Assembly: GCF_050596425.1 (NCBI RefSeq)
Contig: NZ_CP192292.1
Coordinates: 4,402,001 to 4,466,000, forward strand
Length of the DNA stretch: 64,000 bases
DNA from: G963665925 sp050596425
Lineage (GTDB): Bacteria > Bacillota > Clostridia > Peptostreptococcales > Acidaminobacteraceae
Reading direction: 5' to 3'
A program made the translations under genes and the position numbers. The notes below the pieces were generated by a model, which did not search any database, was not told the DNA's origin, and was given only the letters and a program-made list of their open reading frames with translations. Every line of letters begins with the position of its first letter. Position 1 is the first letter of the stretch. Below are positions 53,007 to 60,921 of this stretch, piece by piece.

Positions 53007-54761
53007 TTACTCTACTATAACTGTTGTATTTGCGATCTTATCATTATCCACTGATTTCACTTGTACAATGGCTTTTCCCTTTTGCTTACCAATCAGGTTT
53101 TTGCCCTCAATAACAAGTGCTGTAAAGGGACTTCCGTCTCTATTTTTATAGCCACTTTTTACTGTGGCATAACCCGAACCACTATATCTTAACATATCGT
53201 TTATCAGCTTTAATCTTACTTGATGCCTCGCAATTTCTGAACGTGTTGTGTTTGTCACATTTTCAATTGCCTCAAGTTCTTGAAGAACTTTCTCTTCATA
53301 GTCTAGTTCCACCTTTAAAACATCTAACGAAATCAGTTCTTGAATCACCTTGAGCTCATATCCATCTTCAAATGGTTCAGTATAAACGCCACCACCACTC
53401 ACATCAAAGTCTGGCTCAACAAGCTGACTTTCATCGACCTTCAAGAGTATTTCTTCCGGCAAACTTATTCTTGTTACCATAGGCACAACACGCATGTCAA
53501 TTGAATCTGTCCGACCAGAGTCAACCGTTTTAACCGTTAATGTGAACTCACCCAGTTTGTGTGCTGTGACCATATTGCCTTCAACTGTCGCCACATCTTT
53601 ATCACTTGATGACCAAATCACATCTTTAATTGCAATGTCTTCTAGAGTTCTTCCATGGAGTGGAAAAAGTATATGTTCCACCTTATATGTTTGCCCAATA
53701 TAGAGACCTGGTCGACCTTCCTTTAGAGGTGGCATACTTTCTTCATCCACTTCGACACGCCCTAAATTAGATGATGACCTAAACTCCCATTCAATACGAT
53801 TGCCATAATCATCAATTATTTGTAACTTGTTTTTCCCTTTTTCCATTGATGTAAAATATATTCCATCATCCCTATATTCAACTTGATCACTTGGACCATA
53901 TTGTACAAAAGCCTTTAACTTGCTCAAGTCTAAACCTTCTGGAACATTAATAAAATCAAGTTTGTACGCCTCACCGACAGATATCCCATATGGCATTTTA
54001 TTAAAATCCATATTTTTTAGATTCAGTCGACTGGACACTGCTTCACTTAACTTGACTTCTACAGAGGCCACATCTTCATAGCCACTGTCTTTTGTTGTTG
54101 CAGTAATTCTTACAACACCATTGCTTACAGCTTTCACTAGACCTTTTTCATCCACTGTGGCCACACGACTATCACTTGTTTTCCAAGAAACAGTTTTGTC
54201 CACAATAGGTTTGTCACTGTATCGCGGAAGCAGGTTGGCTGTAAACTGATATTCTGGATTTTCTTCTGTGAGCACAAGATTCGTCTTATCCAGTTGTATA
54301 CCGCTAATACGCGAATTCACCTGTACGCGTATGGCATCTTTATAACCACTCACTGAATCATAAGCATAAACCGTAGTGGCTCCAACCATTTCCCCTGTCA
54401 CTTGACCTGATTCTGAAACTTGGACAAAGGCTTGACTGACCGGATTCCACTTTGCATTTTCAACAACCTCATACCCAGGGCGCCTAACCAATGACAGGTT
54501 GACTGTTTCCCCTAGTGCTATGGAGATGTTCTCTCCTTGTTCAATATTCACGGTATCATAAGCACTAATTACATAAACTGTGACAGTGTCTTTTTTATGA
54601 CCATCAGCCGTTACACCTGTAATAATGCATTCCCCTGGCTTTATTGCCTTAATAAGACCATCTTCATAGATTTCCACAATACCAGGTTTATTCACCTGCC
54701 AGTTAATTGTACTATTTATTATATCTTGCCCCGGTGTAGAAGCCACCAGTCTGTATGACAA
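53007..54761 (-). CDS. Ig-like (BIG2) surface protein, C-terminal part of a frameshifted gene
   Basis: 584 codons open here, but a real start is missing: the frame joins the 5' fragment (54719-55087) by a one-base shift at an A7 run near 54762-54770. It contains about four BIG2-type modules recognised by the xxSSDxxVATVxxxGxVxAxxxGxxxIT pattern: PGIVEIYEDGLIKAIKPGE, WKTSDSRVATVDEKGLVKAV and WSSSDKDVATVEGNMVTAHK are clear. A final 180-residue part lacks repeats and includes the coiled-coil-like DVLKVELDYEEKVLQELEAI. BIG2 proteins are extracytoplasmic and often surface-bound. The gene ends in a strong palindrome. Confidence 0.8.
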   Translation of the reverse strand: MSYRLVASTPGQDIINSTINWQVNKPGIVEIYEDGLIKAIKPGECIITGVTADGHKKDTVTVYVISAYDTVNIEQGENISIALGETVNLSLVRRPGYEVVENAKWNPVSQAFVQVSESGQVTGEMVGATTVYAYDSVSGYKDAIRVQVNSRISGIQLDKTNLVLTEENPEYQFTANLLPRYSDKPIVDKTVSWKTSDSRVATVDEKGLVKAVSNGVVRITATTKDSGYEDVASVEVKLSEAVSSRLNLKNMDFNKMPYGISVGEAYKLDFINVPEGLDLSKLKAFVQYGPSDQVEYRDDGIYFTSMEKGKNKLQIIDDYGNRIEWEFRSSSNLGRVEVDEESMPPLKEGRPGLYIGQTYKVEHILFPLHGRTLEDIAIKDVIWSSSDKDVATVEGNMVTAHKLGEFTLTVKTVDSGRTDSIDMRVVPMVTRISLPEEILLKVDESQLVEPDFDVSGGGVYTEPFEDGYELKVIQELISLDVLKVELDYEEKVLQELEAIENVTNTTRSEIARHQVRLKLINDMLRYSGSGYATVKSGYKNRDGSPFTALVIEGKNLIGKQKGKAIVQVKSVDNDKIANTTVIVE

Positions 54762-55087
54762 TTTTTTTCTTGACCCGGTTCCAGTTTAAGGGAACTTTCA
54801 TCAATAAGTAACTTAGAAACTGCATTTTTTATGGTTATTCGAATGACTTGTGTTTCAGTTGCATTTCCATTGTAGCCGTATAGGAATACTTCTCCTGCTT
54901 TTAATGCTTTTAAAGTCTCACCTTCAAAATCTGTCAGTGTCTCTTCAGAACGTACCCATTCATACCCTTCCTCGAGCGTCATGCTTTCACCTACATACAA
55001 AACTTTTTGTGAAAGCGTCTGACCAAAAACAATTGAGCCCAGTCCAATAAGCAACACAAACAATAGTCCCGCAATCCTGAATTTCAT
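54719..55087 (-). CDS. N-terminal part of the BIG2 protein, frameshifted
   Basis: 122 codons: signal peptide (MKFRIAGLLFVLLIGLGSIV, cleavage near FGQ), the first BIG2-like unit (TLSQKVLYVGESMTLEEGYE and GETLKALKAGEVFLYGYNG), then LKLEPGQEKN, where the frame fails. Adding one A in the A7 run, or slipping -1, would continue as KLSYRLVASTPGQDI in the next frame. So 53007-55087 is one gene of about 690 codons. The shift could be a sequencing error, a real mutation or phase variation. Confidence 0.8.
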   Translation of the reverse strand: MKFRIAGLLFVLLIGLGSIVFGQTLSQKVLYVGESMTLEEGYEWVRSEETLTDFEGETLKALKAGEVFLYGYNGNATETQVIRITIKNAVSKLLIDESSLKLEPGQEKNCHTDWWLLHRGKI

Positions 55088-55109
55088 TCAAATTCCCCTC
55101 TCTATCTCT

Positions 55110-57332
55110 CTATTCTTTCAGATCAACCCCCGAGCTGATCTCATCCACTTTGAACTGTCCTGAATAATCGTAGATATCATACATGTAGAGTCTCACACTG
55201 CCATCACCAATCCCAAAGTCCGTTTTCAAAAGAACCTCAGTATGACTTATAAACTCCACATCTGTTGGATAGAATTTCTTTGTTGAATTGCTGTTTCTAT
55301 ATTCAAGTAAATAATTATCTGTATCTTCAAGATCAATTTCTCGTCCAATATCAGTGAGCGTAACCCTAATTGTGTCATCTGATATGTATTTAGCGCTTGA
55401 AATGTCAATTTGATCTCTTACATGGTCATTGCCATCGAAATCATCGCTGTCTGATTTGTCAGCATCTCGGCCTAAATAGTCTTCAATTGATCCATTATGT
55501 CTTAGTGTGTAATCCTCGTCTTCATCAAGATAGTCTGACTTTCTGAGATATAATAGGACACGCGTTGGTTGATTCTCATTCCAATAAACATCATCCACAT
55601 CAGGGTCATCACGTTCCCCATCAATTCTAAAAGATGCTCGCATAACATCATCCGTAAGCGGCTGAGTGAACATGACTTCTACGGTGCTTCTATCCACCGC
55701 CCTCACATCATCTATTTCTGGAATGACCTTATCTATATCTTTTTCAGAGAATGAATCTTCATAGTGTTCCACTCTTGTCCCGCTATATATATCAAAGACA
55801 TCATCAACTTCTATTCTGTAGTCTGTTCTTTCAAGAATTGATCCAAACTTGAGAACAACTTTATTTTCACTTATACCATCTTCATCTTGATACCAATAGA
55901 CTTTCATTGGATTTTGACTGGATCCACGGTCTAAGTTAAAGAGTCTATAATTATCTTCATCTAGAGCAGTTTTCTCTCCGACCGGTCGACTAAACTCCAG
56001 CTCTATGTGGTTTTTATCCACAACTTCGTAATCATCCACTTCAAAGGAATTTAGGGCCGATATATTGGCCTCATATATCAAAGTATCGCCTTCACCTTGA
56101 TTCATTCTCTGTTCGTAGGTGCTTAACAGGTCTCCCCTGACATGAAGGGCATAAGACTCATCTTCTATCATTGACAGGGATTTAAACTTTATAAGGACTG
56201 TTTTAGAGTCGTTTTGCGAAAGTATTTCCAAATTCTTAAAGTTACCATCTACAAGAGCTTGCCCCTCTGCTCCAAATCGGTACATCAGTGGCATTAAGGC
56301 TCTTTCATCAACAGGCTGTGTAAAAGTCACCTTAATCAGCTCAGATGTGATTGGTTCAATAAAGGATATTCTGAAATGGTCTGACTCAATTTTTTCCTTT
56401 TCATAGCCTTCAAAATCAGCTTCAAGATCTTCAGTTATATTGTTGTCTTCATCTACAACTTGATCAAATTCTACTTTAAAACTTGCCGGTTCATAAAAAG
56501 CATCCTTGGATTCAATAATGACTTTTTCACCATCATGAACAATGTTTACTATATCTATGGTTTTCTCACCGTTTTTGAGGCTTATATCATCTTTAGATGG
56601 AACTTGTATAGTTTCATTAAATACAACTTCGACTTCTGTTTTAGAAGCTGTTACAGCTGTCTCTATCATTGTTATAAGTTCATCTTCCTTGATCAAATCA
56701 TGACGCTTGGCGACGACCATATTGGTCACTTTTTCATCAATCAATCTTTCCACGACTGTACGCTTTGAGTTTTTTAGAGGTTTTGTAAGGGTATTGTACA
56801 TGGTTCGAACGACATCGCCCCGAACATATTGATTGTTGTCTTCAGTTCTTACCGCATACTCAATGTTTTCAACAAGACCTTTAGAATAGGCAAAACTCAA
56901 GACGGAATCCCAATCAAAGTCGACATCTGCCTTATACTCCATGGCCTGCAGCAACATGGATAAAAATGCTTTTTCACTGACAAAGCTGTCGGGTCTAAAT
57001 GTTCCGTCTTCAAATCCAGACACGATGCCATTTGCGTGACAATAACCGATGAAAGGCGCATACCACATGTCAGATTCCACATCTTCGAACATGGTCTTAT
57101 TATAGGAAGAAACGTTATTTAGAACATCCACTTCTTTGCCTAAAAACTTGACAATAAATGTGGCCGCTTCGCTTCTTTTAAGCTGGCCGCCTAAATTAAA
57201 TCCTTTTCCATCACCTTTTAAGAGTTTTAGGTCTTGTAACACTTCTGCATCATGGATTGTATCACCATATGTAAAAGGAATGCTCATCAGCATTATAAGT
57301 AAAATAAGCAGTATACTTATACGTTTTTTCAT
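55110..57332 (-). CDS. SLH-domain protein with Big_5/SbsA-type Ig-like repeats
   Basis: 740 residues. Signal peptide (ISILLILLIMLMSIPFTYG), then N-terminal SLH modules (about 30-180): LLKGDGKGFNLGGQLKRSEA, FEDVESDMWYAPFIGYCHAN with GFEDGTFRPDSFVSEK, and a weak third one. The rest is four or more Ig-like repeats of about 95 residues with the pattern NYxL and LxFxxPV (VDERALMPLMYRFGA, TALDEDNYRLFN). SLH at the N-terminus and Ig-like repeats behind it is the architecture of Clostridia and Bacillus S-layer-associated proteins. Has its own promoter (57363-57371) and GGAGG ribosome binding site; the BIG2 gene follows 22 bases later. Confidence 0.88.
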   Translation of the reverse strand: MKKRISILLILLIMLMSIPFTYGDTIHDAEVLQDLKLLKGDGKGFNLGGQLKRSEAATFIVKFLGKEVDVLNNVSSYNKTMFEDVESDMWYAPFIGYCHANGIVSGFEDGTFRPDSFVSEKAFLSMLLQAMEYKADVDFDWDSVLSFAYSKGLVENIEYAVRTEDNNQYVRGDVVRTMYNTLTKPLKNSKRTVVERLIDEKVTNMVVAKRHDLIKEDELITMIETAVTASKTEVEVVFNETIQVPSKDDISLKNGEKTIDIVNIVHDGEKVIIESKDAFYEPASFKVEFDQVVDEDNNITEDLEADFEGYEKEKIESDHFRISFIEPITSELIKVTFTQPVDERALMPLMYRFGAEGQALVDGNFKNLEILSQNDSKTVLIKFKSLSMIEDESYALHVRGDLLSTYEQRMNQGEGDTLIYEANISALNSFEVDDYEVVDKNHIELEFSRPVGEKTALDEDNYRLFNLDRGSSQNPMKVYWYQDEDGISENKVVLKFGSILERTDYRIEVDDVFDIYSGTRVEHYEDSFSEKDIDKVIPEIDDVRAVDRSTVEVMFTQPLTDDVMRASFRIDGERDDPDVDDVYWNENQPTRVLLYLRKSDYLDEDEDYTLRHNGSIEDYLGRDADKSDSDDFDGNDHVRDQIDISSAKYISDDTIRVTLTDIGREIDLEDTDNYLLEYRNSNSTKKFYPTDVEFISHTEVLLKTDFGIGDGSVRLYMYDIYDYSGQFKVDEISSGVDLKE

Positions 57333-57362
57333 TTTATCGCCTCCAATAGTCTCATCCCCTAA

Positions 57363-57371
57363 ATTATAACA
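57363..57371 (-). promoter_or_regulatory. Extended -10 promoter of the SLH/Ig-like gene
   Basis: The minus strand reads TGTTATAAT (TGN plus TATAAT), 31 bases before the ATG and just after the terminator of the previous gene. No -35 consensus was found. Confidence 0.6.
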
Positions 57372-57384
57372 TATCTATACACAA

Positions 57385-57420
57385 AAATGAGTCCCCGAGG
57401 AAAAATACAGGAACTCATTT
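57385..57420 (-). terminator. Terminator after the TolC-like pair
   Basis: On the minus strand AAATGAGTTCC pairs with GGACTCATTT (one bulged base, 15-base loop), followed by TTTTG. It starts 24 bases past the stop of the second TolC-like gene. Confidence 0.75.
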
Positions 57421-57443
57421 ATACTCAATTATCTTATTATTAA

Positions 57444-58574
57444 TTACTCCGCTGTTATACGAGCAGTGTTCAGCTCAACAAAGTTTGCAAAGTTTTGAAC
57501 TTGTAAGTATGCTTGCAATTTCGCATCATTAATATTGTAGTAAGCGGTTTCAAATGCCTTTCGACTTTCACTTAGATCAATAAGGCTAACAAGGCCATTA
57601 TCGTATTTAAGTTCTGCGATTTCATATGTCCTTTTAGCAAGTTCATAGTCAAGTTGACTAACTTCAATGTTTTTTTCAGCTATCTTTGCATCGTTATACT
57701 TTGAATACAGATCCAGCTTAATGGAACGCTTCATATCTTCAATATCACCATCTAGCTTCATGATTTGATCTTCAAGAAGGTCCATTTCGATAGCGACTTC
57801 GCCAAACCCCTTAAAACGTTGCTTTAACTCCAACTCTTTTTCTTTAATGTCTTTTTCAGTTTCCAGTTGTGCAATTTGATAGGAATTTTCTAGCATGGTC
57901 TCAAATAGACTTTCTAAATCAAAGGCCTCTAGGTCTAATGTTGTCATACTCGATTCCACTATATCGATATCAATAAGTGGATCTTGGTCAAGAAATATGT
58001 TAATTTCTCTTTGTTTTCTTTCCAGACTATTGGCAGCCTTTAAATAATCTACAAAAGCATTTTGAAAGGTCACTTCAAATTCGTCATATTGCAGTTGTGT
58101 TATTTGTCCAACTTCCAGTTCCGTCTTCTTTGATTCACGTTTAGACTGCATAAAATCATAGTAGTCTTTCTTGCTTCTCAGATCTTCTTTTAAATTAGAA
58201 AGTGTGTAGAAGAGTTCTTTCGACTTATAGTCAATTTCTTTTTCTTGACTCAGAACTTCGTATAATTTATCCTTATACTCTTTTCCTTCAGAAAGGGGGT
58301 CTAATTCTAATTTTTGTTTGTCAGAAAACGTAAATGAATCATCAATATCAAAATTTTGCTCTAAGGATACAGCAATAGCTTTTGCAGTGACATAGTCATC
58401 CCGTTCTCTTTCTTCTTGTTTCTTAAGAACCTGATAGGACACATTGCTTTCTTCTGCCAACTCAATCATACGATTTAGTCCTATGGATGTGATATCTTCA
58501 GCATACACTGTCGTTGTAGCCAAGGCGCTACAAATGAGAGCCGATGCCAAAGTTAATGGTAGTATTTTCTTCAT
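57444..58574 (-). CDS. TolC-like coiled-coil exported protein (second of pair)
   Basis: 376 residues. Signal peptide (MKKILPLTLASALICSALAT, cleavage at VYAE), then a helical protein: LNRMIELAEESNVSYQVLKK at the start, long heptad-rich helices (DYVTAKAIAVSLEQ; KEKEIDYKSKELFYTLSNLK-like) and AKRTYEIAELKYDNGLVSLI near the end, which is the TolC-family signature of outer membrane efflux proteins. In a Gram-positive cell it cannot form an outer membrane channel in the usual way. It may pack as a helical spacer between membrane and S-layer. Start GAGGTGC upstream; 18 bases after its partner gene. It is shorter than the usual 420-450 residues and seems to lack clear beta hairpins. Confidence 0.75.
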   Translation of the reverse strand: MKKILPLTLASALICSALATTTVYAEDITSIGLNRMIELAEESNVSYQVLKKQEERERDDYVTAKAIAVSLEQNFDIDDSFTFSDKQKLELDPLSEGKEYKDKLYEVLSQEKEIDYKSKELFYTLSNLKEDLRSKKDYYDFMQSKRESKKTELEVGQITQLQYDEFEVTFQNAFVDYLKAANSLERKQREINIFLDQDPLIDIDIVESSMTTLDLEAFDLESLFETMLENSYQIAQLETEKDIKEKELELKQRFKGFGEVAIEMDLLEDQIMKLDGDIEDMKRSIKLDLYSKYNDAKIAEKNIEVSQLDYELAKRTYEIAELKYDNGLVSLIDLSESRKAFETAYYNINDAKLQAYLQVQNFANFVELNTARITAE

Positions 58575-58592
58575 AATTATTGCACCTCTTTT

Positions 58593-59915
58593 CTATTCGT
58601 AAGCCACGCCGTAGTCAACATACATATCCAGTTTAATCATAGCTGAAGTTAAATCCCTTTTGGCATTATTTAGATTCATAAGCGCACTGGCTTGACTCAC
58701 CATTAGACCATGCACATCTGTCTGTTTTATTAGGCCAAGTTCCAACTGCTTTTCAGCTTGCTTCAACTTTTGTGTTGCATTATTGTATGCTTTTGAATAT
58801 GATTCGATCATTTTCTTCTTGGCTGCTATATCTCCGATAATATAATTTGCATCTGATCGTAAACTTGCTTCACTTTCTCTTAACTCTGATGTTAGCTTTT
58901 CGATTTGATACGTTAAATCCTCGTATTCTGTACCAAACTCATAGCCATCGTATTTTTGATACAAGTCATAGTTGCTCTTGTAAAAATCTAGATCAATACG
59001 AAGAGCCTCCAGAACCGGACTGTTTTCTACGGCCTTGTTTGCTATATCTCGAATGGACACATTGTCTTTATAATACCGAGACTCGAAGTTTCTATCCATT
59101 TCTGTCTCTTCAAGCACATCTAGACCAATCATATTATTTAATGTCATGAGTAGCCCCTGCTCTTGAATCTCTAGCTTTTCAATAGCCAATTTCAATTTGG
59201 ATAATTCCGTTTGACTGCTAAAAAGATCAAACTCCGAGATTAAACCTTGATCATACATTTTAATAAGTTCATCATGTATGTCAGACCGCACGCCATAAAG
59301 CATGTTCTGCGTCTCAATGCCTGATTCCATTTCTAGGATGCCCATATAAAGTTTTGTAACGCCTACAGTGACATTCCCTTTAACCAAATCTACATTGTTT
59401 TGAAGTTTAGTCAGTTCTTTTTCCGCCTGGTATCCAAGCGTCTCTGCATTTTTTGCATATCGACTATATATTTCTTCATCCGTTAAATCTGGCTCTTCCA
59501 GTCCAAAAGTTAATGCATAAGTTATAAAATCAATGTCCTTAAGCATTTTTTTAATTTTAGAAGGATTTCTATTATTCATAATACGAACACTTAAGTCTGC
59601 AAGTTCTTCCATGAGTTCATCTGATGTCATATCAATATACTTATCGTAATCGTCATCCACATCATAGTACATGATTCGGTATGTTTCATACTTTTCTATC
59701 ATCCATTGATATTGCTTAGCGCCTTCTTTGGCTTTTCTAACTTGTTCCTCAACAGCAGGTATATTGGCATTGATGTCTCGAATATCTGAACTGTTTTCGA
59801 TAGCCTGTTCAATAGCTTCATTTAGAGACAACTCTGTCCCTATCTCAGCAAAACTCGGAATGCTTCCAAGAACCAATGCACAAGACAAACCTGTTGCTAC
59901 TATTTTCTTCAACAT
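58593..59915 (-). CDS. TolC-like coiled-coil exported protein (first of pair)
   Basis: 440 residues from ATG 59915, preceded by GAGGTGA; the frame opens six codons earlier. Signal peptide (KIVATGLSCALVLGSIPSFA), then the TolC pattern twice: ELSLNEAIEQAIENSSDIRD near residue 30 and VSIRDIANKAVENSPVLEAL near 300, matching the two-fold internal repeat of TolC proteins. Other helices: VTVGVTKLYMGILEMESGIE, KMYDQGLISEFDLFSSQTEL and KQAEKQLELGLIKQTDVHGL, the last two with the QLELG(L/V)IxxxD-type end of TolC repeats. Together with the gene 18 bases downstream it forms a small operon with its own promoter (-10 at 59952). A role in efflux would need a second membrane; a surface-structure role is more likely. 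Confidence 0.78.
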   Translation of the reverse strand: MLKKIVATGLSCALVLGSIPSFAEIGTELSLNEAIEQAIENSSDIRDINANIPAVEEQVRKAKEGAKQYQWMIEKYETYRIMYYDVDDDYDKYIDMTSDELMEELADLSVRIMNNRNPSKIKKMLKDIDFITYALTFGLEEPDLTDEEIYSRYAKNAETLGYQAEKELTKLQNNVDLVKGNVTVGVTKLYMGILEMESGIETQNMLYGVRSDIHDELIKMYDQGLISEFDLFSSQTELSKLKLAIEKLEIQEQGLLMTLNNMIGLDVLEETEMDRNFESRYYKDNVSIRDIANKAVENSPVLEALRIDLDFYKSNYDLYQKYDGYEFGTEYEDLTYQIEKLTSELRESEASLRSDANYIIGDIAAKKKMIESYSKAYNNATQKLKQAEKQLELGLIKQTDVHGLMVSQASALMNLNNAKRDLTSAMIKLDMYVDYGVAYE

Positions 59916-59951
59916 ACTTTCACCTCGATTCAATTCGACTTAACTATACAT

Positions 59952-59957
59952 ATTATA
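59952..59957 (-). promoter_or_regulatory. Probable -10 box of the TolC-like operon
   Basis: TATAAT on the minus strand, 37 bases before the chosen ATG; the -35 region is weak. Confidence 0.45.
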
Positions 59958-60023
59958 CGCTATGATTATGATAATTCTCTGAATGAATCCTTAAAACTTT
60001 CTAAATAAACTCTAATATAAGAA

Positions 60024-60776
60024 CTATTTATCGAACATATATAAATCCATATCTTTATCACTTAAATACTTAATATATGTTCCATATTCCCAAAGCCCTT
60101 GTTTGGTACCGCCATCATGCTCTGAAAAAGCACCTGCACCATGGAATATTCCCATGTAAAGATAGCCCTTATAGACATCATTATTTGCATATCTAATACG
60201 ACCATATCCTGTCACTGTTCCATACCGCATTTGTCCTAAATAGTTGCTGCCATCTTTATAAAAAAGCTGGCCTTGACCATGTGGAAGGCCTTTGTCAAAG
60301 CTTCCTTTATAGACATCACCATTTTCAAAGATCATTTCCCCTTGGCCACTTGGCAGATTGTTTTTAAATGTCCCATTATAGGCTTTTCCGCTTAACCAGA
60401 AAACCTGACCCTGTTTATAGGTCCCATCATCATTATATGTACCAATAAAGACTGCTTCATCCGAGTAAGTGCTTATTTCTTCATGATTTTCCTCAGTAGA
60501 ATCCACAACCCTATATATCTTCCCAGCCTTCTCAATTTCAATATTCATCGCCTTTAAAATATTGGTGAGTTCCAGATATACACGACCCTCAAATTCTACT
60601 GTATCCACAGCGATAAATTCATCTTCTTTTTCAAAAACCATAAGACCAGTGGTTTCTTCTTCATTTGATAAATAACTTTCTTGATCTATGTTCTCACCAA
60701 ATGTTAACGGATTTAGAATGCATGCTAAAGCTAGCGCTCCGATTGTTACACTAATACGCTTTTTAAAACTATTCAT
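60024..60776 (-). CDS. Exported MORN-repeat protein
   Basis: 250 residues from ATG 60776 (AGGTAGGTGA upstream; GTG 60788 would put the start on top of that site). Signal peptide to about residue 27, an N-terminal part resembling the copper amine oxidase-type N-terminal fold (EFIAVDTVEFEGRVYLELTN, about 50-85), and then six MORN repeats of about 20-23 residues: YNGTFKNNLPSGQGEMIFEN, VYKGSFDKGLPHGQGQLFYK, NYLGQMRYGTVTGYGRIRYA, VYKGYLYMGIFHGAGAFSEH. MORN repeats bind phospholipids or proteins in eukaryotes; the bacterial ones are little studied. Between the S-layer-type gene (terminator at 60871) and the TolC-like pair. Confidence 0.82.
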   Translation of the reverse strand: MNSFKKRISVTIGALALACILNPLTFGENIDQESYLSNEEETTGLMVFEKEDEFIAVDTVEFEGRVYLELTNILKAMNIEIEKAGKIYRVVDSTEENHEEISTYSDEAVFIGTYNDDGTYKQGQVFWLSGKAYNGTFKNNLPSGQGEMIFENGDVYKGSFDKGLPHGQGQLFYKDGSNYLGQMRYGTVTGYGRIRYANNDVYKGYLYMGIFHGAGAFSEHDGGTKQGLWEYGTYIKYLSDKDMDLYMFDK

Positions 60777-60870
60777 TCTAAGCTTCACCTACCTTTGAGC
60801 AGTCATTACACAATCATCTACTATTGATTCTTATACAGCACAATACTTTTATTACTGGGTCATTACATAT

Positions 60871-60907
60871 AAAAAAAGTGGACCAGCGTCTCCGCCAGCC
60901 CACTTTT
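60871..60907 (-). terminator. Rho-independent terminator after the S-layer-type gene
   Basis: On the minus strand AAAAGTGGGCTGGCG pairs with the downstream CGCTGGTCCACTTTT (two interruptions), followed by TTT. It starts 15 bases past the stop codon. Confidence 0.9.
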
Positions 60908-60921
60908 CTATTGTTTACATC

